From Hypoxylon rubiginosum (taxonomy: Eukaryota > Ascomycota > Sordariomycetes > Xylariales > Hypoxylaceae), in the NCBI GenBank assembly GCA_902806565.1, contig CADCXA010000059.1:1-64000 (forward strand): a stretch of 64,000 nt of DNA. The letters run 5' to 3'. The notes beneath the pieces were generated by a model that was not told the origin of the DNA, searched no databases, and saw nothing but the letters and a program-made list of their open reading frames with translations. Both the position numbers and the translations under genes were made by a program. This document shows, piece by piece, positions 45,925 through 57,227 of the stretch (position 1 is the first letter of the stretch; every line of letters starts with the position of its first letter).

Positions 45925-46450
45925 AAGAAAGACAGGGCTGGTTTTGCTTTAGACTATCTGCGCTGGTGTCTCTTGGGAACTCCCGAGCGTGATGTTGCAT
46001 CCGATCCCAGTGATGTTACACCTTCTTTAAGTGATTTTGTTCCTGACGCCGGCTTTCTTCAATATGTCGCTTGGCGCGCAACGAATCTCGTTGAAGAGGT
46101 GAGAAAATAGGCAAAAGGTGCCTACATACAGATGCTGATCTAGGCGAAGACCTGGTTGGCCTAAAAGGGATTTCCTAGGAATAAGGAATGGAATGGATAA
46201 TGTCTTGGGGAATTGAGAGATTTGCGAGACGAGATACCTAGGTTGGCGGAGTTAAGGATATGGCATTCTAAAAGAGGCAAAGGGACTACACCAGGCTATA
46301 TGTAGTCTATACGTCCTCATGCAAATTATTGCAAGACTAGTACCAACGAGAAGCCGTCTCGGGGTTTCTAGTGGTATGTAGTTTAGTGTAGTGTAAGACA
46401 GTGTACCTAGGTAGTTTTGCCTAATGCGTATGACATGAAATTCCGACTCT
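45925..46450. other. Convergent intergenic region
   Basis: The 3' flanks of the SWC3-like gene and the alpha/beta hydrolase meet here. A TACCTAGGTA palindrome is at 46404-46413 and a one-mismatch copy at 46235-46244. No ORF is supported. Confidence 0.6.
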
Positions 46451-47668
46451 TCATCGGCCGCTCAGCTTCTCTCCCAACGAGCACCTCGATTCTAATAACT
46501 CGTTGAACCATTCTGTCCGTTCGTTAATCGGTGCGTGCCCCAGTCCTTCAACAATCAGGCCCTGGCTTGGATGCAGATATTCTATTAGCTTTCTGCCATG
46601 AGGAGTTGAGATCATCTTGTCAGCGGTGCCGTGCAAGACTAGGATCCTCTCACGTCCTATCTTGTCGCCCAATTCTTTTAGTTGCGCGGGACTCTTGTGG
46701 TGCCAACCGGCCGCAATAAGCTGTAGCAAGAAGCCTTTCTTGGTAAAGGCTTCCTTGTCTTGCTGTTTTGTGATTTCCTGGGCGGCAAAGCGCTCGTAGT
46801 TATTCCGGAACTTGCCGTAACCGCCAGCTGGAATCTTGCACCTCGGTACTGATTCATCGGGCACGACAGCGCCGTCGGGTTCGGCTAGGTAAGCCGGGGG
46901 GAAGACTATAGAGAGACAGAGAGAGAGGAGGGTTAACGGAGCAACCTCACTTGCGAGAAGTAAGGGGAGGGCGATGAGTTGTACATACTAGCTCTGGCGG
47001 CATACTGTATGCTGCGGTCCGGGCTCTTTGGAAGTAGCATAGTAATACGATTTACCATGTTCTCCGTGAAGGTTGTCGTGTTCTCGATTTTAGCAGCAGT
47101 GCTGATGAGACTCAAGCTGCTGACCCTTTCCGGTGACGCGCAAGCCAACTCCTGAGCGATCATGCCGCCCATGCTAATGCCGCATACATGTAGCTGCCGT
47201 GGAGAGGTCCAACCTAAGTGGTTGGCCACTTCTAGTATGTCCTGGGCCATCTCCGACGTGCTATATCGCATTAGGGGTTTGCTAGAACCCCCCATTCCTC
47301 TGTTGTCGATGATGAGGACCGAGTACGTCGACCCGCGCATGTGCCCAAAATACATTGTTTGGCGTTGATAAGCCGTTTTAAAAAATCCGAGGCCAGGAAT
47401 AAGCTGCAGCGAGAACTTGGTAAATCTCATGTCGCTCTTTGAGAGAATTCGCTTGTCTTGAACCACCCCGACCTCAGACCAGCCGGCGGGACATACTTAC
47501 TATAAGCTTCACGGGCCCATCGCCGTGGACTTCCCAATTGATATTCAGTGGGCCTCCTCTCCCAGCAGCAACTGGCAAGAGGCCGCTTTGGTGTGGCTCA
47601 AGCTGCCATGTCGCTGTAGGAAAGGCTGGGTTCTTGGTTACCTCCTCGACGGAGGGGAAGACCGCCAT
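46451..47668 (-). CDS. Alpha/beta hydrolase-fold protein
   Basis: Three exons (47501-47668, 46989-47403, 46451-46905) encode 345 aa. The fold is the classic esterase/epoxide-hydrolase-like type: oxyanion strand VKLILIPGLG, SVLIIDNRGMGGSSKPL, nucleophile elbow HVCGISMGGMIAQELA (Ser), acid in LHGTADKMI and histidine in VEGLGHAPINE. A cap region holds YGKFRNNYERFAAQE. Intron 2 was placed at a GTATGT donor, because the GTGAGG donor 51 nt further downstream would put the acceptor out of phase; the chosen join gives RAIFPPAYLAEPD. No signal peptide. Substrate unknown. It is convergent with the SWC3-like gene. Confidence 0.87.
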
Positions 47669-48937
47669 GGTCGTTGTGGGTGGCCTAGTTACGTTGGTTA
47701 GTTGAAATGTCAGAATTCGAGCATTACATTAGGGGATTTGGGGATGTAACATGGATGGATACTGAACAGCTGATATTAGACAGCACGCATAGGTAGGCTA
47801 GGTTAGGTTGCTTGCATGTCTTATACAGTTTCAGCCCCAGCCTCACGTTTGAGTGGGACTGTTGACTCGACGTAACTAATTCGCCTCTTGATGATGTGGT
47901 GTTCGACGCTATCGAAGCGAGTACTTGACTGTACTGGGTTCTTGGAGAATGCCTCGGCTCGGACGTACCCCAATTTGATCAACACGCTTGACTTGGAAAA
48001 AACAAGTCTCGCATAATTGCATTTTATTTTACTTTTGATATTCGACTTTTAGTATTTAAAGTGATATGATGTGGAATAATTGATTGATTGATTTGTTTAA
48101 CGTTGAGTATGCGAGATGACTGTGAAGCCCTGAATCGCGACCTCCCTAGGGGTATTAGGACGTGGCAAGCTCTAGTATATACTATGATGCCAAACCGTGC
48201 CGTATAAGACTTATTATTCCCTGGTCTGCGATCCCTACTCGCGGATTACGGCCAGACCTAAAGCTGTTACTTTTATAGTGCGTTGCGTATGGCGAGAGGT
48301 AAAAATTTATTCGCTGAATAGGGAAAAATCCTCTTAGTTGCGTACATATATCCTTATCGCCCTTCCACCCCCTTGCGCCATTCCTTCCCTTGATTTACTT
48401 TGCCGTTGTTGTTTTGCCTTGTACCATGGACCTTCTCTGACTTAGCAATGGCTTCGGATTGTCGGCGGCTTGAACGAGCCGGTAATGGTGTCTCTTAAAT
48501 CGCCAGTTGTAGCGGCGTTTGGATTTGATTTCTGGGCAGGTATTGAGCTTGTATGTTTGTAATGACTTCCTAAGCAATCGAAATGCTCCATTACCCTCCG
48601 TACGAGGACGTCGTCGTCGATGTAGATGTTGAATCTTTTGTTGAGAGGGCGGCGTTTTGTAAGGTTTTTAGTAGTGTTAAGGCCGTGATGGGTTGTTGGT
48701 TAGGTTTGTATGGGTGTTGTATGCGTTATTTATTGACCGGCTATTGCCGCATTAACAGTGGGCACCAGGGGAAAAAGATGTAGTGGGGAAGTTGTACGAT
48801 GTGGAATAGAACCGAGGATAGACCTTATTTGTAAAAATTAATTACCTAGATACCCAGGTACAGTATATATATACTACGAAACGAAGTCTACATGTTAAAC
48901 ACCCATTCTCCTCCGACTTCTCCCCGTACGGTCCCTA
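47669..48937. other. Intergenic region, nothing recognised
   Basis: About 1.27 kb with an AT-rich patch near 48000-48100. Short ORFs lack any family feature. Confidence 0.55.
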
Positions 48938-49471
48938 CTATCCCTGGGTCTCGGCATAGTCGTACTGCAATGATCCCCCGTACGTAAGGCACGAGTATCC
49001 CATCTGTGTTGTATGCGTATTCAGCTCAGTTCTAAGGAACCCACTGCCATCCTGGCCACTGCTAGGGCTGCTGCTATGTGTTCTGGTAGGTAGCTGCTCC
49101 GGGGCGTCGTTCGCTGACTTCCTTCGGTCTCGGTTTAGCAAAGACTGAGAAACATCCGCTGGCTTTATACCCTCGCCAAAATATAGATAATCCGACGGCT
49201 CGGTATTGCTTGTAGATCGGCGTTGATACGCCTGGGTCAATTGTCGTCTGTTCGACACTGTAGCTTTGCGCAGTCCTTTCACCGGCTTCGAGATCGAGAC
49301 ATCCACACTTGATGGCTGGGATGAGTCTTGTGCTGTACGTAAGTGCTCGCCTTGTGTTGATGGAGCTTCAAGATTATCAGCATCTTCGCCTTCGTGAAGC
49401 TCTTCGCCTCGATCTTGTCGTTTTCTCCCGATTTTCGAGTCCAAGCGCGAAATTAGATCTCGGAAAGGCAT
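48938..49471 (-). CDS. Hypothetical protein, hydrophilic, probably disordered
   Basis: An uninterrupted ORF of 177 aa. It begins MPFRDLISRLDSKIGRKRQD, is rich in Ser, Gln, Arg and Asp, and has no membrane helix, signal peptide or recognisable domain. SDYLYFGEGIKPADVSQSLL in the middle and GYSCLTYGGSLQYDYAE near the end are the only parts that look structured. The normal codon use and clean start favour a real gene, but no family is recognised. A 5' extension by splicing is not excluded. Confidence 0.55.
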   Translation of the reverse strand: MPFRDLISRLDSKIGRKRQDRGEELHEGEDADNLEAPSTQGEHLRTAQDSSQPSSVDVSISKPVKGLRKATVSNRRQLTQAYQRRSTSNTEPSDYLYFGEGIKPADVSQSLLNRDRRKSANDAPEQLPTRTHSSSPSSGQDGSGFLRTELNTHTTQMGYSCLTYGGSLQYDYAETQG

Positions 49472-49945
49472 CTTGGGAGGTCAAGGAATACTTAGACTCG
49501 TTTAGACGTACGGGTTCGATATATGTGTGTGGTAGTTTTAGCGTATAACAATATAGCTCCGTGTTTCGTAGGCAATTCTGGGATTTATGGACGTGTTGTT
49601 CCGGCAGGATTTCGTGTTCAGACAGGAGCTATAAATTACAACGCCGACGGAGGTGGCTGTCTCCTGACATAGCCCAGGGCTTAGCGGCACTCATAGCATG
49701 CAGCATTGTGCGCCACAGTAATAATAAACGTTGCATCATCGCCTTGTAGGATAGGTACCTCCCCGTGAAGCAAAACTGGGTATAATAACATTATTCGGAT
49801 GGTTTTACAAAAGGGTATCTACACCAGACCGAGAACTTAATCACACCAATACGCCATTTGTGCCCGAAGGGGTATACAGCTTAGAACCTCCGTAGCGTCC
49901 GTAACGATCATTGCCTCATATTCCCACAATCATCAACTTGGTCGC
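49472..49945. other. Intergenic region, nothing recognised
   Basis: About 470 bp between the hypothetical gene start and the M50B-like gene stop. No ORF, repeat or RNA gene is visible. Confidence 0.55.
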
Positions 49946-51082
49946 TCAACGAGTTGGGATGAAGTTCTTAGAATCCTCCTCTTGCTGCGCGAACGACTGT
50001 GGGAATGCGGCAATACCTGCAATAATACCAACAGCCATGAAGCAAACTGAAATAATGGACCAGATGACACCCCAGCACTGAGAAGAACCACCATAGCGCT
50101 GGGCGAACACGCTGGCATCGGAACTGTTGACCTTGCGGAGAATCAGATCGTCGCACTAGGTAGAGATCAGTTAGCACCGGCAACCTAGACGGGATCCACG
50201 ATTGGAACTCACAATATCCCAAACACTGTATAGCGAACTCATCACGCCGATGAAAAGAACAACGAACCTTAGCGGCTCGGCGTGAACGATGAACCAGCAG
50301 GCCACCAGTAGCCCAATAGCAAGGAGAATCGTTACGATCGTAAGCCAGTCCCTCTTACCCCACCACAAGGTGAGCAAGAAGCAAACAGCCAGCACCAGAC
50401 TAGCGATCTTGCTTGCGACGATGTCAAAGCCGCAGAATATGAGCAAGGCGCCGATGAGAGAGGAGCCCAGGTAACCAGCGGGTAATGTGATGGCGCTCTT
50501 TCCACCCACCACTGAACATCAAAGGTCAGCAATTAATTACTCTTGAATATTTTTATTGAAAAAGCGAAAGAAAAAGAAAGAAAAAAAAAACCACCAAAAA
50601 AAACGGCCTCGTTCCTAAGAACAAACCGACGACTCTCGAGGCGAAGCTAGGATCACGTACTGTGGGTAACGCCGCCTTCGCGGGGATCAAGGGAAATGGA
50701 CTTTACGCGACCCCCGGTGCAGCAGGCTGTGATAGCATGGCCAAATTCATGAAACGCGATCACAAGCATCTACCAAATATGGTTAGAAATAGGAGCCCCG
50801 AAGGTAAGCGGGAATGGGTTCTTGGTCGGTGAAACATACCTTGAAAGGCCATAGCGACCAGCGCACGTAGGGCACGTTCCACAGGATGGCGATGACAACG
50901 ACATAGACGGCGATTATGCCTAACGTAACTTTTTGGGCATCGCTGGTGACGGTTAAGTCGCGGCGGGACACGACATCTCGGCGAGCAAGTCGAGCGACCT
51001 CCGGGCCGGCTGCAACTACGGCGGCTCTGGCACTCCGAATCAGATGCTCAGTAAGGTCGGATCTTTGATAGACGGGAGCCAT
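49946..51082 (-). CDS. Peptidase M50B-like multi-pass membrane metalloprotease
   Basis: Four exons (50840-51082, 50661-50769, 50213-50511, 49946-50155) encode 286 aa. The zinc motif HEFGH is at 88-92, within MLVIAFHEFGHAITAC, just after a first helix (VTLGIIAVYVVVIAILW). SLDPREGGVTHMVGGKSAITLPAGYLGSS is the usual second conserved block and is built across an intron. Further helices follow: LIGALLIFCGF, VLAVCFLLTLWW, IVTILLAIGLLVACWF and VIWSIISVCFMAVGIIA. The Asn/Asp third zinc ligand of site-2 proteases is not obvious; DDLILRKVNSSDAS is the nearest conserved acid block. The family is common in fungi and plants, but its substrate is unknown. Probably in the endomembrane system. Confidence 0.88.
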
Positions 51083-52761
51083 GCTCTAAGGACTTTATAA
51101 TCGAACGAATGGGAATGGAAGAACGAACGTATGGCAATTTTCTGATAAGGTATGTAATTCACAAGCTACGAAGACATTGTAGGTACTATGAACCGAGAGG
51201 TTGTGATGCTGAAATGCTGGAGGTGTCTGCGAAAATGTGATTTAAAACTCCAAGAGGATCGAGACGTGGCTAGCTGACGTGTACGTATATGGGCTGATAT
51301 CGACCTGCGCTGAGGCACGCGTTTGTCGCCCTGGTCGCCCTAGTCGCCCTATTACACCTCGCAAGCTGAGACAAAGCATAACGCAAGCCTGCTGCGCCTC
51401 GTTACTTGTGGCGGTGACCTTTAATGGAAGTGCTGGTATGATAAATACAGTGGAGTTCCCCTAATTTTAGATCCCGACGCGCTAATGCGAGCTCTACCTT
51501 GGGTGCATAATTCCGTACCTGACTTATATTTTTGAGTTTTTATATCTAAAAACGCCATCGCGAATTCGATGTTTCCGAGAGCAATTCTTCAACTAATCGG
51601 ACTTGTATCTATACAGTAGATCTGTATTGTTTTCAAGGGCGGCAAGAAGCTGCCAGTTAATCGACTATAAACTTCCGCAAAAATCGTTCTAATCGTTCGA
51701 CCAAAGTCGGAGAGGCAATGATGGAGCAAGGAGAATTATATACTATCTTTTATAGTGAACTCCCTTAATGTAGCCAACTCAACTTCCTCATGGATAGGGA
51801 ATATGACTCGAAATGATTCTGAGCTTAGAGTCGGCATTTATCCTTGATATGCCTCGAGACTCATAGACGAAGTACGGTTTAGTAGACTTGATACCTTCCA
51901 GTCTGGCTATTCATAGTTCATAGGCATACTGACTGACGGGCCGACTCTTGCAACGTTGCGGTAGTTTTTCTCCCGGACCATCATGTTGATCAATGAGCTA
52001 GGAATTGGTCTAGCCGACTATACTAAATAACAAGCCAATGAGTATATTCCATATTGAGACATTTAATCAGTTGTGATTGGACAACCTAGCCCTGTTGTTA
52101 GAGGGCAAGGGGTAAAACTTCAGTACGTTTTCAAAGATAGGGCCAAGAAGTATACCGCCACATCTGAGGTAGCATTCGTAGACTTAACTGGCTATTGACC
52201 TAGCACGATTGTATACCTATCGTTGAGTATGTAATTACGAGAACGTCCGTATATGTATGTCTTAAATGTGTTGCGATGCTAAAGGGGCTGGGTAAATGAA
52301 GATTCGCAGACAAGGCCTCCGCCGTGATGCCGTGGTGCCCATTGTAACCGAACCAGAGTAGTTCTGAACGTGGGTAAGTGACGGCGGTCGGGAGGATCTC
52401 CTTTACTAGTTTCCAATTGCAGGCTGCTGTCTCCATGTATCTGGGTCGGCGCATACCGTCCTATGCGATTCTAGCCCGGACGGAAAGTGTAGATCATGGG
52501 CGGAAGGCTATAAGAAATGATGAGTTGGGATGGATTGATCCCCTTTGTTGGGGCTTGCTGGGGCCAGCCATAACTCATAGGCATTCAGGGACACCAACTA
52601 TCTTATATATATCCCGGAAAGAATCTCATCAAGTTACAACCTACCGAAGCATCCATTCCATCCTCATCATCGCAGCCTATCGACAATCCCTTCGTCCCAA
52701 CTACGTAAGACACTCGTTCAGAATAAATCGGAACTAGTTACTCCTAATAATTACTTCCAAG
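51083..52761. other. Intergenic region with possible transposon end
   Basis: CAGTGGAGTTCCCC at about 51448 and AGTGAACTCCC at about 51761 resemble ends of pogo-type elements but are in direct, not inverted, order. AT content is raised between them. No ORF is supported. Confidence 0.5.
52603..52612 (+). promoter_or_regulatory. Probable TATA box of the small secreted protein gene
   Basis: TTATATATAT lies about 150 bp before the start at 52762. The assignment is by motif and distance only. Confidence 0.4.
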
Positions 52762-53244
52762 ATGAAGCTATCAAGTGCATCGCTCAGTGTCATCCTTGCT
52801 GCCAGTCTCGCCAGCGTTCAAGGCTACGGCATCGTTTCTGTTTCTAAATTCTCGGCCGGTGCAACTCCGCACTCGTCGATCGGATAGTAAGTTGGCGAGC
52901 TATTGACGCACCGGAAACCATCTTGACTGTTGCTGTTGGCTGACCTCTTCGATAGCATCGAGCTTAGCTGGTCTAGGGGACAGAACGAGACTAGATGTTC
53001 AGCGAGGCCCGGAACTTACCAATCCTTCCCTTCGGTTGGGAAGACTTCTTGCAGCGCGCCGTCCACTGCTTTCAGCCTGACGAAACGGGACGACGGCGGT
53101 GCGGATCTGAGCCTCTTCAGCGGGAATGCGCAAGCAATCCATACCATTACGAAGGACGAGATTGTCTGGGCGAACCAGCAGTCACCAACCGGAACAGTGC
53201 AAGTCTACTCGGGCCCGCAGAACTTTACCGCCGAGTTGGTGTGA
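52762..53244 (+). CDS. Small secreted protein, function unknown
   Basis: Two exons (52762-52886, 52956-53244) encode 137 aa. Residues 1-21 form a signal peptide (KLSSASLSVILAASLASVQG). The mature part has two cysteines (in TRCSARPG and TSCSAPS), one N-glycosylation site near QNETR and one near QNFTAELV. Strand-forming segments IELSWSRGQ and GTVQVYSGPQNF suggest a small beta-rich fold. It is short, secreted and lacks a known domain, so an effector-like or cell-surface role is possible but not shown. The model depends on the TA|C splice that turns an apparent stop into YIELSW. Confidence 0.75.
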
Positions 53245-53836
53245 TGGAGGGAGCTTATGGATGTGTTGTTGTTCAACAGGTCATAAGTACCATGGAAAAT
53301 GACGAGTAAGAGGGGTAGGAAAGAGATGGAATACACAGCTGGGACTGAAATTATTTTCAAATGTAGATGTAGAGTTCGACACGAAAGATCTGGAAAGATG
53401 CTTCGTTATAATATAAATTCGCTGTAGATAGATATTAAAGAGTTGCCAGTCACCAGTACGCGTACGTTATTATTTCTTGATGCGCGGGTGCCCCACATGC
53501 AAGCGTTCAGGCATTAGAAGGCACCTATGCACAATGTACCTTGTATGTGCAACACTTAAGGTTATTCCCTAGCAACCCGACGTCACCGCCTGAGAGCTAG
53601 GCCAACTAGGCCCTATTCTGCTTTGTATTGTACCTAACCTATTTGGACACCCGCCGATAAATTTCGTGGACGAAGCATCAACAACTTCAAGTCATACCCC
53701 ATGGCTATACTCTTCCTGACTTAGTCGCGTAACGCATCGCTTACGGTATATATGTTCGTCAGCACGTATATTGAGCTTCTGCCTTGTATCTATTCAATAT
53801 TAAAACCCATTTCGCCATGGTCCTCACCCGTCTATC
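53245..53836. other. Intergenic region, nothing recognised
   Basis: About 590 bp between two plus-strand genes. No ORF or repeat of note. Confidence 0.55.
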
Positions 53837-56689
53837 ATGGCATATTTCTCTTCCGCCGCGGCCTCAACCTTGACTCGGCCGCGAGTAGCCATCGCTCTGC
53901 TCTCTGTCGTCACGGCCGCCTCGTTAGGCTACTATTACTATCAAACTGGCCAATACAGCACCTCGGAGTCCGAATTTACCTCCACGGGACCTGGCTTACA
54001 GCGCCGGAACGCCCTAAGACGACCTCGTCGAGCCTCCCACCGCCACGATGACTCCTCCGAGTCCGAGTCGCACGGCGACGAGAACCTTGATGCGAACACT
54101 GCGGTTCCTAGCCAAGGCGCGCCTGCCCAGTCCGATGATCAGAACCCCGACGAATGGTACAACGACGCCAGCCAGGCCCCGCGCCAACGCACAGGCGAGA
54201 ACATAGTCACCTTGCTATTCCGGGTGTCGGAGGATAACGCGAGACGGAACGCCTACGTCCACCGAGGCTGTCAGTGTAATGGCTGCGGCATGGTGCCCAT
54301 ACGCGGAATCCGCTATCGTTGCGCCAACTGTGCCGACTTCGACCTATGCGAGGTGTGCGAGTCCCAGGGTCTGCACAACAAGACACACGTCTTCTACAAA
54401 GTCAAGGTGCCCGCTCCGCCCTTTGGAACTCGGCACGTACAACCGGCTTGGTATCCGGGCGATCCCGACAACTCCATTCGTAACCTACCTCGCTATTTGC
54501 TCGCTAAATGGTCTCGCGACACTGGTTTCGAGCGCGTCGAGCTTGACGCTTTTTGGGAACAGTGGACTTTCATGGCTAACACCGAGTGGAGGGATGATCC
54601 GGACGGACTTGGCCTGGCAATGGACCGAAAGACCTTCGAACGCTGCCTCGTCCCCTCGGGTGGCTATCGGCATGCGGCACCCAATCTAATTCACGACCGT
54701 ATGTTTGCTTTCTACGATACCAACCACGATGACCTGATCGGTTTCGAGGAGTTTCTGCACGGCGTCTCGTACAGGAAAAGGAAGGATAAGCTCAAGAGGA
54801 CATTCGACGGTTACGATATCGACGGCGACGGCTTCGTGAGCCGGCGGGATTTCCTACGCATGTTCCGGGCTTACTATGTGCTGTACAAGCAGATGCATAA
54901 TGATATCCTCGATGGCCTCGATGATCATATGATGACCACCACCGAAGCCCAGCAACTTATCAATGGGAGGCAGCCCTTGAGCAGTCTATTCGGTAGGGAG
55001 GGTAGGGTTCCTCCGGCTGATCACTCAAGACCGATGGAAGGGAAGGTATTCCGATCAAATGGAGATGTGGAAGTCAACGACGGCAAGGGAGTCGTCAACG
55101 AGGATAGACCAGACACATCGAATCGTGAGGAGATCCTCAGTAGCTTATTCGCTCGGAACGGCAGTCAGAGTTTCTTCACGGAATCCTTTGGATCGTCGGC
55201 TAGAAGACCACAATCCCCTAACGGAGATACTCGCTACTGGTCGGGAATCATCAACCCCCCTCACAATACTGTCGATCTAGCATCGTTGCTGACCGGTGAG
55301 TACACGCAACTTGACGACCTTCTGGAGTCAATCCGCCACGAATCTCTTGACGACAATGTCGAGTCCGGCTCCTCTGACGAGGACCGGCAGAGTGAGTCGG
55401 GAGAACAAGGCGCCGATGATGTCGACGGGGCTGAACAGCCCGAGGCTGACGCGATAGACGAGCCTGCCGGACTAGCTGCAACTCGAGCTATCCCGGATGC
55501 CAGCAGATTCACCAACACGTTACCAACGGAGAGCCAGCTCAGGGTTCAGCACCAAGCTATTGTAGCGAACAGCCACCGGCTAGGGCGGAAGAGGGTACTG
55601 GCGAGAAAGCAGCTCCTCGAGAGGTGGAAGCGAAGGCAGTTCTATCTGGACGAAGAAGAAGGCGCCCTACCCCCACAAGGTTGGGACGAGAACCAAGATG
55701 TGCTGCTGAACTTGAACAGCATGGCCGAGCCTTCCAAGTCAGCACCGCATTTCCTTTCCCCTCGATCAAGATCATCCTCTAAAGTGCGGTTCGCCGAAGA
55801 TCCGGATGATTTTGAGACTAGGTCTAATCCTTCGACCTCTTCACGGAGTGTGCCGGAGAGGTGGGGGGGCATGGAAATTCCAGATGCAGAGCGAGACGCT
55901 GGCAAAGAAATACTGTACCAGGTTACGCAACAAGCGTTTAACGAGCTTCTCGACGAGATCTTCAAAAGGAAGGAAGATCTTGCCGTACGTGCAGCGGAAA
56001 CCAAGGAACGGCGTGAGGAATACCGAGAGCTGCTGGATTCTATCAGCGTGGAAAATGACGATGAAGACGAGGACGAGGAGTCCGTAAGCCAGTCACCGGA
56101 GAGGCCACAGGCGCACGCTCCCGCCGACGGCCAACCAATCCGAAACCAGAGCTTGGGCGAATTACTGACGGTTAGTGGTTACTCAGTTGGCCCGTCTGCC
56201 GAGGACGACGGACAGCTCGAGTCGGACTCCCTGCTGGACATAGACGTTGAGGTTCGCCCCACCGTCAAGGAGACAGCTATATCGGCGGTTGATATAGTTC
56301 CTGCGGAGTCTTCAGAGTACCGCGACCCTACTATGCCACAAAACCGTCCTAATCGTCTAACGCAGACGTCACCGTCAAGCGACGTACTCCAGACAGAAGA
56401 GGGCGATTCTAAAAATAAGAAGGCTGGTAATGGACCAGGGACATCTGAGACTGCCCCGGCTACCGAAGCGACGGTTCCTAGACCCGAGTCACCGGCTCGT
56501 ATATCACATTCTACGCTAAATACATGGAAGCGCCTGGACCTTGCCGAACAGGAGGCAAGAGATAGAGGGGGTTGGGGTAGGTTGAGTTATGAAGAGTTTG
56601 AGGAGATATATCGAGAGCACGAATTCCAGGACAGTAGTCGCAATCGGCTCGATTACTTAGGCAGCTGGATCGACTTCTGCATTCCTTAG
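53837..56689 (+). CDS. Membrane-anchored ZZ zinc-finger and EF-hand protein
   Basis: A single exon encodes 950 aa. A membrane segment (about 17-35, VAIALLSVVTAASLGYYYY) follows a short N-terminus, as in tail-out organelle anchors. A ZZ-type zinc finger covers about 140-190, with Cys145, 147, 150, 162, 165, 171 and 174 and His180 and His184. Two EF-hand loops follow at 294-305 (DTNHDDLIGFEE) and 327-338 (DIDGDGFVSRRD), both with full calcium ligands. The C-terminal two thirds is acidic, low-complexity and partly coiled (LLDEIFKRKEDLAVRAAETK). The protein probably couples calcium to a protein-protein contact through the ZZ finger. The first ATG is used. Function and partner are unknown. Confidence 0.9.
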   Translation: MAYFSSAAASTLTRPRVAIALLSVVTAASLGYYYYQTGQYSTSESEFTSTGPGLQRRNALRRPRRASHRHDDSSESESHGDENLDANTAVPSQGAPAQSDDQNPDEWYNDASQAPRQRTGENIVTLLFRVSEDNARRNAYVHRGCQCNGCGMVPIRGIRYRCANCADFDLCEVCESQGLHNKTHVFYKVKVPAPPFGTRHVQPAWYPGDPDNSIRNLPRYLLAKWSRDTGFERVELDAFWEQWTFMANTEWRDDPDGLGLAMDRKTFERCLVPSGGYRHAAPNLIHDRMFAFYDTNHDDLIGFEEFLHGVSYRKRKDKLKRTFDGYDIDGDGFVSRRDFLRMFRAYYVLYKQMHNDILDGLDDHMMTTTEAQQLINGRQPLSSLFGREGRVPPADHSRPMEGKVFRSNGDVEVNDGKGVVNEDRPDTSNREEILSSLFARNGSQSFFTESFGSSARRPQSPNGDTRYWSGIINPPHNTVDLASLLTGEYTQLDDLLESIRHESLDDNVESGSSDEDRQSESGEQGADDVDGAEQPEADAIDEPAGLAATRAIPDASRFTNTLPTESQLRVQHQAIVANSHRLGRKRVLARKQLLERWKRRQFYLDEEEGALPPQGWDENQDVLLNLNSMAEPSKSAPHFLSPRSRSSSKVRFAEDPDDFETRSNPSTSSRSVPERWGGMEIPDAERDAGKEILYQVTQQAFNELLDEIFKRKEDLAVRAAETKERREEYRELLDSISVENDDEDEDEESVSQSPERPQAHAPADGQPIRNQSLGELLTVSGYSVGPSAEDDGQLESDSLLDIDVEVRPTVKETAISAVDIVPAESSEYRDPTMPQNRPNRLTQTSPSSDVLQTEEGDSKNKKAGNGPGTSETAPATEATVPRPESPARISHSTLNTWKRLDLAEQEARDRGGWGRLSYEEFEEIYREHEFQDSSRNRLDYLGSWIDFCIP

Positions 56690-57227
56690 GATGGCACCAG
56701 TCCCCAGCGAACACTGATCAGAACCTGATCCTAATGTCGAAGATGGCAATCTTGACTTAAGGGGGGGCAAACCGCTAAATAACTCGTCTCTTTGCGGATA
56801 CGATGCGGATACGATGCGAATAGGGGTGCGGCTCGTCTAGTTGACGGCAGAGACGTATGTTACTCAGTGACCCCTAGGGGCGTCAAGGAGAAAACATTAA
56901 AGATTGATAGGCGAATGTAGATTGCGAGTGTATATACTTGAGTCTGTGTTAGTTTTGAGGGGGGCCATTGCATTAAGTGGTTCGCCAGAAATTTACATCT
57001 CAGGTCCCAAATGCCTTGGTGCTATCGCAAATACATCAAGTATCGACGTGGGGTTTAAGGACAAGGTAAGTAAATATTTCGCTGTCTATGGTCTACCTAT
57101 GATCTATATACCGTCCATCTACCGTCTATACAATTACACCCGTCTTCGAGCCAAGGTAACGCGGTTTGCGCTCAACCCGTCCTAAGAAACGGCTTCTTCC
57201 TATTTACTTCCTTACTGCTAGTTAAAC
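56690..57227. other. Convergent intergenic region
   Basis: About 540 bp where the ZZ/EF-hand gene and the beta-propeller gene converge. Short ACCGTCTA-type repeats occur near 57085-57130. No gene is supported. Confidence 0.55.
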
